From: Azorinus chamasolen
Taxonomy: Eukaryota; Mollusca; Bivalvia; Cardiida; Solecurtidae
DNA: 64,000 nt
Assembly: GCA_963576725.1 (NCBI GenBank)
Contig: OY755251.1
Coordinates: 37,455,246-37,519,245, forward strand
Reading direction: 5' to 3'
Shown here: positions 28,938 to 42,236 of the stretch, piece by piece
How positions within the stretch are numbered: position 1 is the stretch's first letter
Layout: each line of letters begins with the position of its first letter
Notes under the pieces: generated by a model
Told to the model about the DNA's origin: nothing
Database searches by the model: none
Seen by the model: the letters and a program-made list of their open reading frames with translations, nothing else
Made by a program: the position numbers and the translations under genes

Positions 28938-29440
28938 AGAGTCTGCAGGCATGCCAGGTAAATTTTCTCTTTTAAAAGTATCTAACAACTGAAATATTGT
29001 GTTATATTGTTGAAACATTAATACAAAAAGTGACATGTTTTATCATTCTTTTTTCAACGGCTAGCTGTCTATTTTCATTCTTGTTCTAGTTTTCCACCTA
29101 TCAGGAACTATGTTACATTGTAATTTGCATATGAACCCACTAGTCTTTTGTAGTAAATTGTGTTTTCATTAGTCAGTGCCTAGACTGGCATAAAGCCTTT
29201 TTACAATGCCTCTACACATGGCCAAACTCGAAGTACAAAATCTAGATACAGTCAGCTATGCGATAAAAATTATGGGGTCATTCTTACGACCTAGTAGTTA
29301 TTTCAAAACACCAGACTTATGATAATTAGCTACTTCGCAAGCCGAAATACATGCAATCGATCCATATCAATCAAACGACACCAAATGTAATACATTCTGT
29401 TATACAGACCTTTTCTATAAACGTATTAGAATTCAGTCAA
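28938..29440. other. no gene seen
   Basis: Unique-looking AT-rich DNA on the left flank of the severed LINE tail and foldback element. Confidence 0.4.
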
Positions 29441-29447
29441 AAACGTC

Positions 29448-29468
29448 ATTATTATTATTATTATTATT
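29448..29468 (-). mobile_element. severed 3' microsatellite tail of the LINE at 43194
   Basis: (ATT)7 on the + strand, or (AAT)7 read on the LINE strand. Removing 29476-43193 joins it through ATACCAT to TATTTATATAGCACTC, giving the usual CR1/L2 end: ...GTGCTATATAAATA plus a short microsatellite. Confidence 0.7.
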
Positions 29469-29475
29469 ATACCAT

Positions 29476-31785
29476 TGTTGCAACCTGAATTGTAATAACA
29501 ACCGGAATTGTAATAAGATTTATTACAAAACTGGTTATGATGCGAAAACGTTATTACAATTGGTGGTCAACCTGAATTGTAATAACAACCTGAAGTGTAA
29601 TAAAATAATTTTTTGTCTGTATTTGTGTGTCTATGTGAGTATGAATGTGCGCACGTGCTAGTATGTTGATAGTATGTGTATGCGTGTAGTTTGTATGGGA
29701 GGGGCGCATGCGTGTGTGCGCATGTGTACATATATGAAGTAAAACATTAGATATTCTAGATGATAGTACAACGACTTAGAAATTTTTATTACAAAACTGG
29801 TTATGATGCGAAAACATTATTACAATTGGTGGTCAACCTGAATTGTAATAACAACCTGAAGTGTAATAAAATAAGTTTGTGACTGTATTTGTGTGTCTAT
29901 GTGAGTATGAATGTGCGCACGTGCTAGTATGTTGATAGTATGTGTATGCGTGTAGTTTGTATGGGAGGGGCGCATGCGTGTGTGCGCATGTGTACATATA
30001 TGAAGTAATACATCAGATATTCTAGATGATAGTACAACGACTTAGAAATTTTTATTACAAAACTGGTTATGATGCGAAAACATTATTACAATTGGTGGTC
30101 AACCTGAATTGTAATAACAACCTGAAGTGTAATAAAATAAGTTTGTGACTGTATTTGTGTGTCTATGTGAGTATGAATGTGCGCACGTGCTAGTATGTTG
30201 ATAGTATGTGTATGCGTGTAGTTTGTATGGGTGGGGCGCATGCGTGTGTGCGCATGTGTACAGATATGAAGTAATACATCAGATATTCTAGATGATAGTA
30301 CAACGACTTAGAAATTTTTATTACAAAACTGGTTATGATGCGAAAACATTATTACAATTGGTGGTCAACCTGAATTGTAATAACAACCTGAAGTGTAATA
30401 AAATAAGTTTGTGACTGTATTTGTGTGTCTATGTGAGTATGAATGTGCGCACGTGCTAGTATGTTGACAGTATGTGTATGCGTGTAGTTTGTATGGGTGG
30501 GGCGCATGCGTGTGCGCGCATGTGTAGATGTATGAAATAATACATCAGTTGTTCTAGATGATAGTACAACGACTTAGAAATTTTTATTACAAAACTGGTT
30601 ATGATGCGAAAACATTATTACAATTGGTGGTCAACCTGAATTGTAATAACAACCTGAAGTGTAATAAAATAATTTTGTGTCTGTATTTGTGTGTCTATGT
30701 GAGTATGAATGTGCGCACGTGCTAGTATGTTGATAGTATGTGTATGCGTGTAATTTGTATGGGAGGGGCGCATGCGTGTGCGCGCGTGTGTACATGTATG
30801 AAGTAATACATCAGATATTCTAGATGATAGTACAATGACTTAGAAATTTTTATTACAAAACTGGTTATGATGCGAAAACATTATTACAATTGGTGGTCAA
30901 CCTGAATTGTAATAACAACCTGAAGTGTAATAAAATAATTTTGTGTCTGTATGTGTGTGTCTATGTGAGTATGAATGTGCGCACGTGCTAGTATGTTGAT
31001 AGTATGTGTATGCGTGTAGTTTGTATGGGAGGGGCGCATGCGTGTGTGCGCATGTGTACATATATGAAGTAAAACATTAGATATTCTAGATGATAGTACA
31101 ACGACTTAGACATTTTTATTACAAAACTGGTTATGATGCGAAAACATTATTACAATTGGTGGTCAACCTGAATTGTAATAACAACCTGAAGTGTAATAAA
31201 ATAATTTTGTGTCTGTATTTGTGTGTCTATGTGAGTATGAATGTGCGCACGTGCTAGTATGTTGATAGTATGTGTATGCATGTAGTTTGTATGGGAGGGG
31301 CGCATGCGTGTGTGCGCATGTGTACATATAGGAAGTAAAACATCAGATATTCTAGATGATAGTACAACGACTTAGAAATGTTTATTACAAAACTGGTTAT
31401 GATGCGAAAACATTATTACAATTGGTGGTCAACCTGAATTGTAATAACAACCTGAAGTGTAATAAAATAATTTTGTGACTGTATTTGTGTGTCTATGTGA
31501 GTATGAATGTGCGCACGTGCTAGTATGTTGATAATATGTGTATGCGTGTAGTTTGTATGGGAGGGGCGCATGCGTGTGCGCGCATGTGTACATGTATGAA
31601 GTAATACATGTTACTTCATGAGTTATTATAGATAATAGTATAACGACTTAGAAAATTTTATTACAAAACTGGTTATGATGCGAAAACATTATTACAATTG
31701 GTGGTCAACCTGAATTGTAATAACAACCTGAAGTGTAATAAAATATTTTGTGTCTGTATTTGTGTGTCTGTGTGTGTATGAATGA
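29476..31785. repeat. left outer arm: ~262-bp tandem units, about 9
   Basis: Each unit has GGTTATGATGCGAAAACATT, a short hairpin (ATTACAATT ... AATTGTAAT), ACCTGAATTGTAATAACAAC, a TG-rich stretch with GTGCGCACGTGCTAGTATG and GCGCATGCGTGTGTGCGCAT, and TATTCTAGATGATAGTACAA. Units are very similar, suggesting recent expansion or homogenisation. Confidence 0.95.
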
Positions 31786-33315
31786 TGCGAAAACATTATT
31801 ACAATTGGTGGTCATGCTATCTATCAGTATTTTGGTGGTGGTGACGTCTTGTATGTTGCTTTGCCTGCTTGACTTCACTATAGGCGGGGTCCTAGTAGTG
31901 GTTACGGTAGCATCCCCCATAACTTTTTTTCATGGGTACCAAATTGTTCGTTGGGGTCCTCACAACACATTTTGAGCATGCCCCAAAAATAAGTTTGTCC
32001 CAGCTATGTTTTATTTAACGGTTTCCATGGTAACCCGAGGTAATTTTCGAAACTACCTTGGTTCAGAAAATGCGTCATAACTTTGCTTTTAGAAACAATA
32101 GAAGGACAAAACAAGTACAAAATTAAAGCAGAGACATATAGCTTGAATATGATATATGATTTAATTAATATTCATAAATGCATTCTTATGAATATTAATG
32201 ATGAAGTAAAAAAAAATGCGTTTTTTTAGAAAAAAAAGTTTGTTGTTTAGTCTGAGAGGCTTATAAATGCACAGAAATTATTGAATTCAGGTTTAAACTG
32301 TTCGTTTGGGTTCTCAGAACACATTTTGAGTATTTCCCCAAATAATTTTGTCCCATCTATGTTTTATTAAACGGTTTCCATGGTAACCCGAGGTTAATTT
32401 CGAAACATCCTTGGTTCAGAAAATGAGTAATAACTTTGCTTTTAGAGGCAATAGAAGGACAAAACAAATACCAAAGTAAAGTAGAGACTTATAGCTTGAA
32501 TATGATATATGATTTTCTTAATATTCATAAATGCATTGTAATGAATATTAATGAGGAAGTAAAAAAATCCTTTTTTAGAAAAATGAGCTTGTGGTTTAGT
32601 CTTAGAGGCCTTATAATGCACACGTATTATTGAATTCAGGTTTAAATTGTTCGTTGGGGTCCTCAGAACACTTTTTGAACATTCCCCCAAAATAATTGTG
32701 ACCCAGCTATGTTTTATTAAACGGTTTCCATGGTAACCCGAGGTAAATTTCGAAACTATCTTGATTAAGAAAATGCGTCATAACTTTGCTTTTAGAGGCA
32801 ATAGAAGGACAAAACAAGAACCAAAGTAAAGCAGAGACATATAGCTTGAATACGATATGTAATTCTATTAATACTCATTATGCATTCTTATGAATATTAA
32901 TGAGGAAGTAAAAGATGCGTTTTTAGTAAAACGAGTTTGTTTTTAATCTGAGAGGCCTAATAATATGCAAAGAGTTATTGAATGCAGGTTTAAATGTTTT
33001 AATATCATCATACAAAGAAAAAAACATCTTTGGTTCATGTAATATTTCTAAAAACATGTATATTTAAGCTAATTTGCATATAACGTGTGTAAATGATTAA
33101 GCAATTTAACATAAGCACTATATGTAGCATTGTTTCGAGTGTACTATCTTTTCTATTATTTATTTTACGTAAAATACCAGATATTGAACAAAGATTGACA
33201 AGAGCAGAGGGTCATTACTTTGGGTTCATGAATATTAATACATATTTATGAATATTAATGAGATGTAAAAATAAACACACTTGAATGAGCTGTTCTTTTT
33301 ATCTGAGATTATTTT
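31786..33315. repeat. left inner arm: ~355-bp tandem units, 3 plus a worn one
   Basis: After a junction with ATCTATCAGTATTTTGGTGG, units begin near 31941, 32287 and 32639. Each has GTTCGTTGGGGTCCTCA, AACGGTTTCCATGGTAACCC, AATAGAAGGACAAAACAAG and ATTAATATTCATAA(A)TGC. The last part (32991-33315) is more diverged and ends where similarity to the right arm stops. Confidence 0.9.
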
Positions 33316-35799
33316 AGTTAACCAGTACAGGGCTTGATACTGACTGAATCAGAGATATTGATGTTCATGTATATAAATATGTAGATAATGAATATTATTT
33401 TCAAAATCATGGATATTAATGAGAATGTAAACTGTTGTAGGAAAGTAAGTTTTTCTATTATATTGCAATATACATGTATGTGAACAACACATTTTTTGTA
33501 AGAAAATACAGCGGAGGAATTGAGCCTCGTGCATGTTTTATGAAGAAATATTACTTTTATGAGTGTTTTGAAATACAATAGAAAATATATATAGCATCTC
33601 GGCTGCAATCATCAGCTTATGTTTACCCACATTAGCCTTGCGTGACTTCGAACTTACTCGCGATGTCTTATGTATTTGCTTGATTATTTACCACAGCATG
33701 CCAGAGCAACTCAAGGCTTCTTGCGGGCATTTCGCTGCAGGCTGGACAACTCATTAAGTGTGTCTGGCCTGCTGCGGATGCTCCGCTTCAGCTCCCTGTC
33801 CAGTTTCATCGGTCTGGACATGGGAGACGTGGGAGCTTGCTGCCCGACGGAAGAAGTATTCTTCTCTTTGGTCAGCGACTCCCTAGCAACAGACAAATCA
33901 CTGTCTTCTAAAGCTCAGAAGAAGCCTGCTTTTTCTTTAAAATCTCTTTCGTCAACAGTCCTTGTGGTGCAGTCGATTCCCCAGTTGTTAGTTTTCTACT
34001 GGGCATTCTGTCTCTACACCGCATTACAGTGGTGAAAGTCAACATGAAGCTTGTCTTCTGAGTACACTTCGTACTCCCTCAGCCCCCATCCCACCCCACC
34101 CCGTAGGAGGCGTCAAAAAACCTTATTATTCTTCTAATGGGGACCGGCAGCCGCAACTCTCTCATCGCAGGCGCAGATCGAGGTCTTACCATTACTCTTC
34201 TATGCGAAGACATCGCTCTTCCTCCTCAGATTCGCCTGCTGGTCGCTCTCGCTAGCCGACACTCATTCTGTGAACCAGCAAGCTTCACCTTACTGGCGAC
34301 CTGACCAGCAAGGTCATTGGACCCCCCCCCCCCCCCTCAGTGATCCCCATTCCCCTCCCCCAAGCCCGTTCTGGCTTACACCCCACTCAGAGCATGTTGT
34401 GAGTTCATACCTAGAGGGAGAATAGCTCTCACGTGAACACACAGTCCACACTTCTATGTCTGTGGCGGGTCCCACTCCTCCCGGGTGCTGCCATCCGTGG
34501 CGTTCACCAGGGCGGATTCTGAGGGAGAGTAGGAAGAGACTTTGTCCATTATGGCTCCTAGGGATGATCCTATTTTTTAAGGGAATCAGAATATGAAGCC
34601 TCTCCCTCAGATTTAGACGGGGCTTAGTCCTCTTCTTCTTTAGAATATTCTGAACATCAATATTTTTCTATTGAGAAGGTGTGTGAAGATTGTTTTAGAA
34701 TCCCCCCCCCCCCACCCTCTGTCTGCCCTAGACCCCCGACTCCTATTCACAGGGGTCCTCTATCCTATTCCGTGCTAGTGTCAGTCGAAAAAGTGGACCT
34801 CCCTAACCTAATTAAATCTAGGGAGTCTCTCCTTCCAGGTGACTTCTTTCCCGTTTGCCTGACCTGGACGAAGATTTTTGTGCCAGCCCGGCAACTGGGT
34901 GGATCATGTCCGCTAAACTCTTACGGGCAAGGGCTCCCTGGCTTCGATTGAAAATCGACCTGGGATGTTTTATCAGAGCCCCTCACTTGATTCCGACAGC
35001 CCAATGGCGGGCATTAGGCCTTCCTCTCCCGATTTCTCTCTCTCTCTCTCTCTCTCTCCACCTCTCTCTCTCTCTCTCTCTCTCTCTCATTCACTTCTTT
35101 AGCATCGGGAGTTGCATCCAACAGATGGGGTTCGCTTCAAACATTGACCTTATATCTGCGGCCTTCTCTGTGGAGCTTGACTCCGAAGTTACTAAGTGCC
35201 GTTCATACCATCTGGGCCGTTCGACCCAACTGGCCTTGGGTCAATGGCCCACATCGACAGCGAATATGCTCCGCGGTGGCCATGACACCTTCCTCTAGTA
35301 TGCAGGACAAGTTGAAGGACGAGCTGTGGGCGTATCTCTTTGCCTCCGAACTACTTTTCGGTGGCAACGTTAAGGAGAAAGAGCTGACAGGGCTTCTACC
35401 AGGAACCCTCCCGCTTCGGGACTGTTTTTTTTTTAAATCCTAAGGTTGAATGTAAGCCTCTTACAGGACCTCCCAAGAAAGGTAAGACAACCAGACCCTA
35501 TTCTGCCTCTCAGCGGGGCCGGCCAAGAGCCGGTTAGGACCCTTCCCTTTTCCCCCTAACTCAGGACTGGCATCTCAGGGTTCCTTCCCTTCCCGCCCTA
35601 GGGGTTCTGGGCCTTCTAGGCCCAATCCCTAGGGACACGCGCTTTCTGCCCCTTTCCGATCCGACCCTTCATCAATGTGGCGCACTATCACTCAGGACCC
35701 TTTGACCCTCTCTATTGTAGAGGAGGGCTATCGTGTCCCTCTAGGTCGACAGCCTCCTCTCTCCAGAGAGAGGGGATTCTACTAAATAAGTTTGAGTTT
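33316..35799 (+). mobile_element. central region with degraded DIRS-like retroelement
   Basis: GC rises sharply from about 33700. On the + strand, broken frames give an arginine/serine-rich gag-like segment (SYHYSSMRRHRSSSSDSPAG, ~34170-34255), acidic and structured gag-like pieces (FASELLFGGNVKEKELTGLL, ~35335-35400), and a basic tail (TGPPKKGKTTRPYSASQRG). The final open piece at 35675-35785 reads MWRTITQDPLTLSIVEEGYR ... PPLS, resembling the start of the reverse-transcriptase domain in DIRS-type elements. It stops at TAA there, so RT, RNase H and tyrosine recombinase are absent. Poly-C runs (34321, 34704) and (TC)n (35036-35088) interrupt it. Many frameshifts and stops. Confidence 0.55.
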
Positions 35800-37590
35800 T
35801 TAGATTTTAATTAAATAACAGATAAGAACAGCTGATTTAAGTGTGTTTATTTTTACATCTCATTAATTTTCATAAATATGGCATTTATATTCAAAAGACA
35901 TGAACAAATCAATTATATACACAAAGTAATGATCCTCTGCTCTCGTCTATTTTGGTAAAATGTTTTGGTATTTTACGTACAATAAATCACAGAAAAGATA
36001 TTATACTCAAAATAATACTAAATACAATGCTCAGAGAAAATTGCTTATTCCTTTACGAACACAATATGCAAAATAGCTGAGATATGTATGCTTTATAGAA
36101 ATATTACCTGCAACAAAGATAGTTTATTTTCCTTGTATGATCATATGAAAACATTCAAACATGAATTCAATAACTCTTGTTTATTAATAGGCCTCTCAGA
36201 CTAAACAATAAACTCCTTTTTTCTAATCAAAAACCGGATTGTTTTACTTCCTCATTAATATTCATAAGAATACATTTATGAAAATTAGTTGAATTACATA
36301 TCATATTCAAGTTATATGTCTTTGCTTTATTTAGGTTCTTATTTTGTCCTTTTTTGCCTCTAAAAGCAAAGTTATGACGCATTTTTAACCACGGGTGTTT
36401 AGAAATTTACCTCGGGTTACCATGGAAACCGTTAGAATACATAGCTAGGAAACAATTGTTTAATTTTTATTTTTTGGGGTGGGGGGGGATGCTCAAATTG
36501 TGTTTTGCGGACCCCAACGAACAATTTAAACCTGCAGTCAATAGTTTTTATGCATCAATAGGCCTCTAAGACTAAACAACAAACTCCTTTTTCTAAAAAA
36601 GCGGATTTTTTTTTATACTTCCTCATTAATATTCATAAGCAATCATATATGAATATTATTAAAATTATATATCATAATCAAGTTATATGTCTCTGCTTTA
36701 CTGTGGTTTTTGTTTTGTCCTTCTATTGCCTCGAAAAGCAAAGTTATTACGCATTTTCAGAACCAATGATGTTTCGAAATTTACCTCGGGTTACCATGGA
36801 AACCGTTCAAAAAACATATGGGACAAAATTACTTTGGGGGAATGCTCAAAATGTGTTCTGATGACCCCAACGAACAATTTAAACCTGAATTCAATAATTT
36901 CTGTGCATTAATAAGCCCATCAGACTAAACAACAAACTCCTTTTTTCTAAAAAAAACCCGCATTTTTTTTACTTCCTCATTAATATTTATAAGAATGCAT
37001 TTATGAATATTAATAAAATCCAATATCACATTCAAGCTATATGTCTCTGCTTTACATTGGTACTTGTTTTGTCCTTCTATTGCCTGTAAAAGCAAAGTTA
37101 TTACGCATTTTCTGAACCAAGGATGTTTCGAAATCTACCTCGGGTTACGATGGAAACCGTGAAATAAAACATAGATGGGACAAAATTATTTGGGGAAATA
37201 CTCAAAATGTGTTCTGAGAACCCAAACGAACAATTTAAACCTGAATCCAATAATTTCTGTGCATTTATAAGCCTCTCAGACTAAACAACAAACTTATTTT
37301 TTTTTCTAAAAAACCGCATTTTTTTTTTACATCTTCATTAATATTCATAAGAATGCATTTATGAATATTAATTAAATCATATATCATATTCAAGCTATAT
37401 GTCTCTGCTTTAATTTTGTACTTGTTTTGTCCTTCTATTGTTTCTAAAAGCAAAGTTATGACGCATTTTCTGAACCAAGGTAGTTTCGAAAATTACCTCG
37501 GGTTACCATGGAAACCGTTAAATAAAACATAGCTGGGACAAACTTATTTTTGGGGGCATGCTCAAAATGTGTTGTGAGGACCCCAACGAA
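35800..37590. repeat. right inner arm: ~355-bp units inverted, 4 plus a worn one
   Basis: Reverse complement of the left inner array. GGGTTACCATGGAAACCGTT recurs at about 36414, 36788, 37142 (one base changed) and 37499. GAACAATTTAAACCTG recurs at unit ends. Confidence 0.9.
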
Positions 37591-40500
37591 CAATTTGGTA
37601 CCCATGAAAAAAAGTCTAGGGTGGTGCTACGGTAACCACTACTAGGACCCAGCCTATAGTGAAGCAACATACAAGACGTCACCACCACCAAAATACTGAT
37701 AGATAGCATGACAACCAATTGTAATAATGTTTTCGCATCATTCGTATACAGACACATAAATACAGACACAAAATATTTTATTACACTTCAGGTTGTTATT
37801 ACAATTCAGGTTGACCACCAATTGTAATAATGTTTTCGCATCATAACCAGTTTTGTAATAAAATTTTCTAAGTCGTTGTACTATCGTCTAGAATAACTCA
37901 TGTATTACTTCATACATGTACGCATGCGCGCACATGCATGCACCCCTCCACTAAACACTACGTGTATACACATACTAGCACTTGCGCACATTCATACACA
38001 CATAGACACACACATACAGACCCAAAAATATTTTATTACACTTCGGGTTGTTATTACAATTCAGGTTGACCACCAATTGTAATAATGTTTTCGCATCATA
38101 ACCAGTTTTGTAATAAAATTTTCTATATCGTTGTACTATCGTCTAGAATAACTCATGTATTACTTCATACATGTACGCATGCGCGCACATGCATGCACCC
38201 CTCCACGAAACTCTACACGTATACACATACTAGCACTTGCGCATATTCATACACACACACACACACAAACTAATACAGACGCAAAATTATTTTATTACAC
38301 TTCAGGTTGTTATTACAATTCAGGTTGACCACCAATTGTAATAACGTTTTCGGATCATAACCAGTTTTGTAATAAAAATTTCTAAGTCGTTATACTATCA
38401 TCTAGAATAACGCATGAAGTAACATGTATTACTTCATACATGTACACATGCGCGCAAACACATGTGCCCATCACCTACACACTACATGCATACACATACT
38501 AGCACTTGTGCACATTCATACACACACAGACACACAAATACAGACCCAAACATATTTTATTACACTTCAGGTTGTTATTACAATTCAGGTTGACCACCAA
38601 TTGTAATAATGTTTTCGCATCATAACCAGTTTTGTAATAAAATTTTCTAAGTCGTTGTACTATCGTCTAGAATAACTCATGTATTACTTCATACATGTAC
38701 ACATGCGCGCACAAGCATACACCCCTCCACTAAACACTACACGTATACACATACTAGCATTGCGCACATTCATACAAACACAGACAAACTAATACAGACA
38801 CAAACTTATTTTATTACACTTCAGGTTGTTATTACAATTCAGGTTGACCACCAATTGTAATAATGTTTTCGCATCATAACCAGTTTTGTAATACAAATTT
38901 CTAAGTCGTTATACTATCATCTAGAATAACTCATGAAGTAACATGTATTACTTCATACATGTACACATGCGCGCACACACATGCGCCCATTACCTACATA
39001 CTACATGCATACACATACTAGCACTTGTGCACATTCATACACACACACACACACACAAATACAGACCCAAAAATATTTTATTACACTTCAGGTTGTTATT
39101 ACAATTCAGGTTGACCACCAATTGTAATAATGTTTTCGCATCATAACCAGTTGTGTAATAAAATTTTCTAAGTCGTTGTACTATCGTCTAGAATAACTCA
39201 TGTATTACTTCATACATGTACGCATGCGCGCATATGCATGCACCCCTCCACTAAACACTACGTGTATACACATACTAGCACTTGCGCACATTCATACACA
39301 CACAGACACACACATACAGACCCAAAAATATTTTATTACACTTCGGGTTGCTATTACAATTCAGATTGACCACCAATTGTAATAATGTTTTCGCATCATA
39401 ACCAGTTTTGTAATAAAATTTTCTATGTCGTTGTACTATCGTCTAGAATAACTCATGTATTACTTCATACATGGACGCATGCGCGCACATGCATGCACCC
39501 CTCCACTAAACACTACGTGTATACACATACTAGCACTTGCGCACATTCATACACACATAGACACACACATACAGACCCAAAAATATTTTATTACACTTCG
39601 GGTTGTTATTACAATTCAGGTTGACCACCAATTGTAATAATGTTTTCGCATTATAACCAGTTTTGTAATAAAATTTTCTATGTCGTTGTACTATCGTCTA
39701 GAATAACTCATGTATTACTTCATACATGTACGCATGCGCGCACATGCATGCACCCCTCCACGAAACCCTAAAGGTATACACATACTAACACTTGCGCATA
39801 TTCATACACACACACACACACACACACACTAATACAGACGCAAAATTATTTTATTACACTTCAGGTTGTTATTACAATTCAGGTTGACCACCAATTGTAA
39901 TAACGTTTTCGCATCATAACCAGTTTTGTAATAAAACTTTCTAAGTCGTTATACTATCATCTAGAATACCGCATGAAGTAACATGTATTACTTCATACAT
40001 GTACGCATGCGCGCACACACATGTGTCCATCACCTACACACTACATGCATACACATACTAGGACTTGTGCACATTCATACACACACAGACACACAAATAC
40101 AGACCCAAACATATTTTATTACACTTCAGGTTGTTATTACAATTCAGGTTGACCACCAATTGTAATAATGTTTTCGCATCATAACCAGTTTTGTAATAAA
40201 ATTTTCTAAGTCGTTGTACTATCGTCTAGAATAACTCATGTATTACTTCATACATGTACACATGCGCGCACAAGCATACACCCCTCCACTAAACACTACA
40301 CGTATACACATACTAGCATTGCGCACATTCATACACACACAGACAAACTAATACAGACACAAACTTATTTTATTACACTTCAGGTTGTTATTACAATTCA
40401 GGTTGACCACCAATTGTAATAACGTTTTCGCATCATAACCAGTTTTGTAATACAAATTTCTAAGTCGTTATACTATCATCTAGAATAACTCATGAAGTAA

Positions 40501-42166
40501 CATGTATTACTTCATACATGTACACATGCGCGCACACACATGCGCCCATCACCTACACACTACACCCATACACATTCTAGCACTTGTGCACATTCATACA
40601 CACACACACACACACACACACACAAATACAGACCCAAAAATATTTTGTTACACTTCAGGTTGTTATTACAATTCAGGTTGACCACCAATTGTAATAATGT
40701 TTTCGCATCATAACCAGTTTTGTAATAAAATTTTCTAAGTCGTACTATCGTCTAGAATAACTCATGTATTACTTCATACATGTACGCATGCGCGCACATG
40801 CATGCACCCCTCCACTAAACACTACGTGTATACACATACTAGCACTTGCGCACATTCATACACACACAGACACACACATACAGACCCAAAACTATTTTAT
40901 TACACTTCGGGTTGTTATTACAATTCAGGTTGACCACCAATTGTAATAATGTTTTCGCATCATAACCAGTTTTGTAATAAAATTTTCTATGTCGTTGTAC
41001 TATCGTCTAGAATAACTCATGTATTACTTCATACATGTACGCATGCGCGCACATGCATGCACCCCTCCACGAAACCCTACACGTATACACATACTAGCAC
41101 TTGCGCATATTCATACACACACACACACACACACAAACTAATACAGACGCAAAATTATTTTATTACACTTCAGGTTGTTATTACAATTCAGGTTGACCAC
41201 CAATTGTAATGACGTTTTCGCATCATAACCAGTTTTGTAATAAAAATTTCTAAGTCGTTATACTATCATCTAGAATAACGCATGAAGTAACATGTATTAC
41301 TTCATACATGTACAAATGCGCGCACACACATGTGCCCATCACCTACACACTACATGCATACACATACTAGCACTTGTGCACATTCATACACACACCGACA
41401 CACAAATACAGACCCAAACATATTTTATTACACTTCAGGTTGTTATTACAATTCGGGTTGACCACCAATTGTAATAATGTTTTCGCATCATAACAAGTTT
41501 TGTAATAAAATTTTCTAAGTCGTTGTACTATCGTCTAGAATAACTCATGTATTACTTCATACATGTACACATGCGCGCACAAGCATACACCCCTCCACTA
41601 AACACTACACGTATACACATACTAGCATTGCGCACATTCATACACACACAGACAAACTAATGCAGACACAAACTTATTTTATTACACTTCAGGTTGTTAT
41701 TACAATTCAGGTTGACCACCAATTGTAATAATGTTTTCGCATCATAACCAGTTTTGTAATAAAAATTTCTAAGTCGTTGTACTATCATCTAGAATAACTC
41801 ATGAAGTAACATGTATTACTTCATACATGTACACATGCGCGCACACGCATACACCCCTCCACTAAACACTACATGCATACACATACTAGCACTTGTGCAC
41901 ATTCATACACACACACACACACACACACACAAATACAGACCCAAAAATATTTTATTACACTTCAGGTTGTTATTACAATTCAGGTTGACCACCAATTGTA
42001 ATAATGTTTTCGCATCATAACCAGTTTTGTAATAAAAATTTCTAAGTCAATGTACTATCGTCTAGAATAACTCATGTATTACTTCATACATGTACGCATG
42101 CGCGCACATACATGCACCCCTCCACTAAACACTACACCCATACACATACTAGCACTTGCGCACATT

Positions 42167-42236
<70 letters not shown>

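Noticed and set aside
29448..29468. Plain ATT microsatellite
   Set aside because: Its junction with ATACCAT and the LINE end across the foldback element fits better as the severed LINE tail.
29476..31785. CRISPR-like array (regular repeats)
   Set aside because: Units are ~262 bp and repeated along their whole length, with no unique spacers. The context is a eukaryotic transposon.
34679..35443. Host gene in the GC-rich centre
   Set aside because: Frames are short, frame-shifted and interrupted by poly-C and TC runs. Together they look like retroelement gag/RT remnants.
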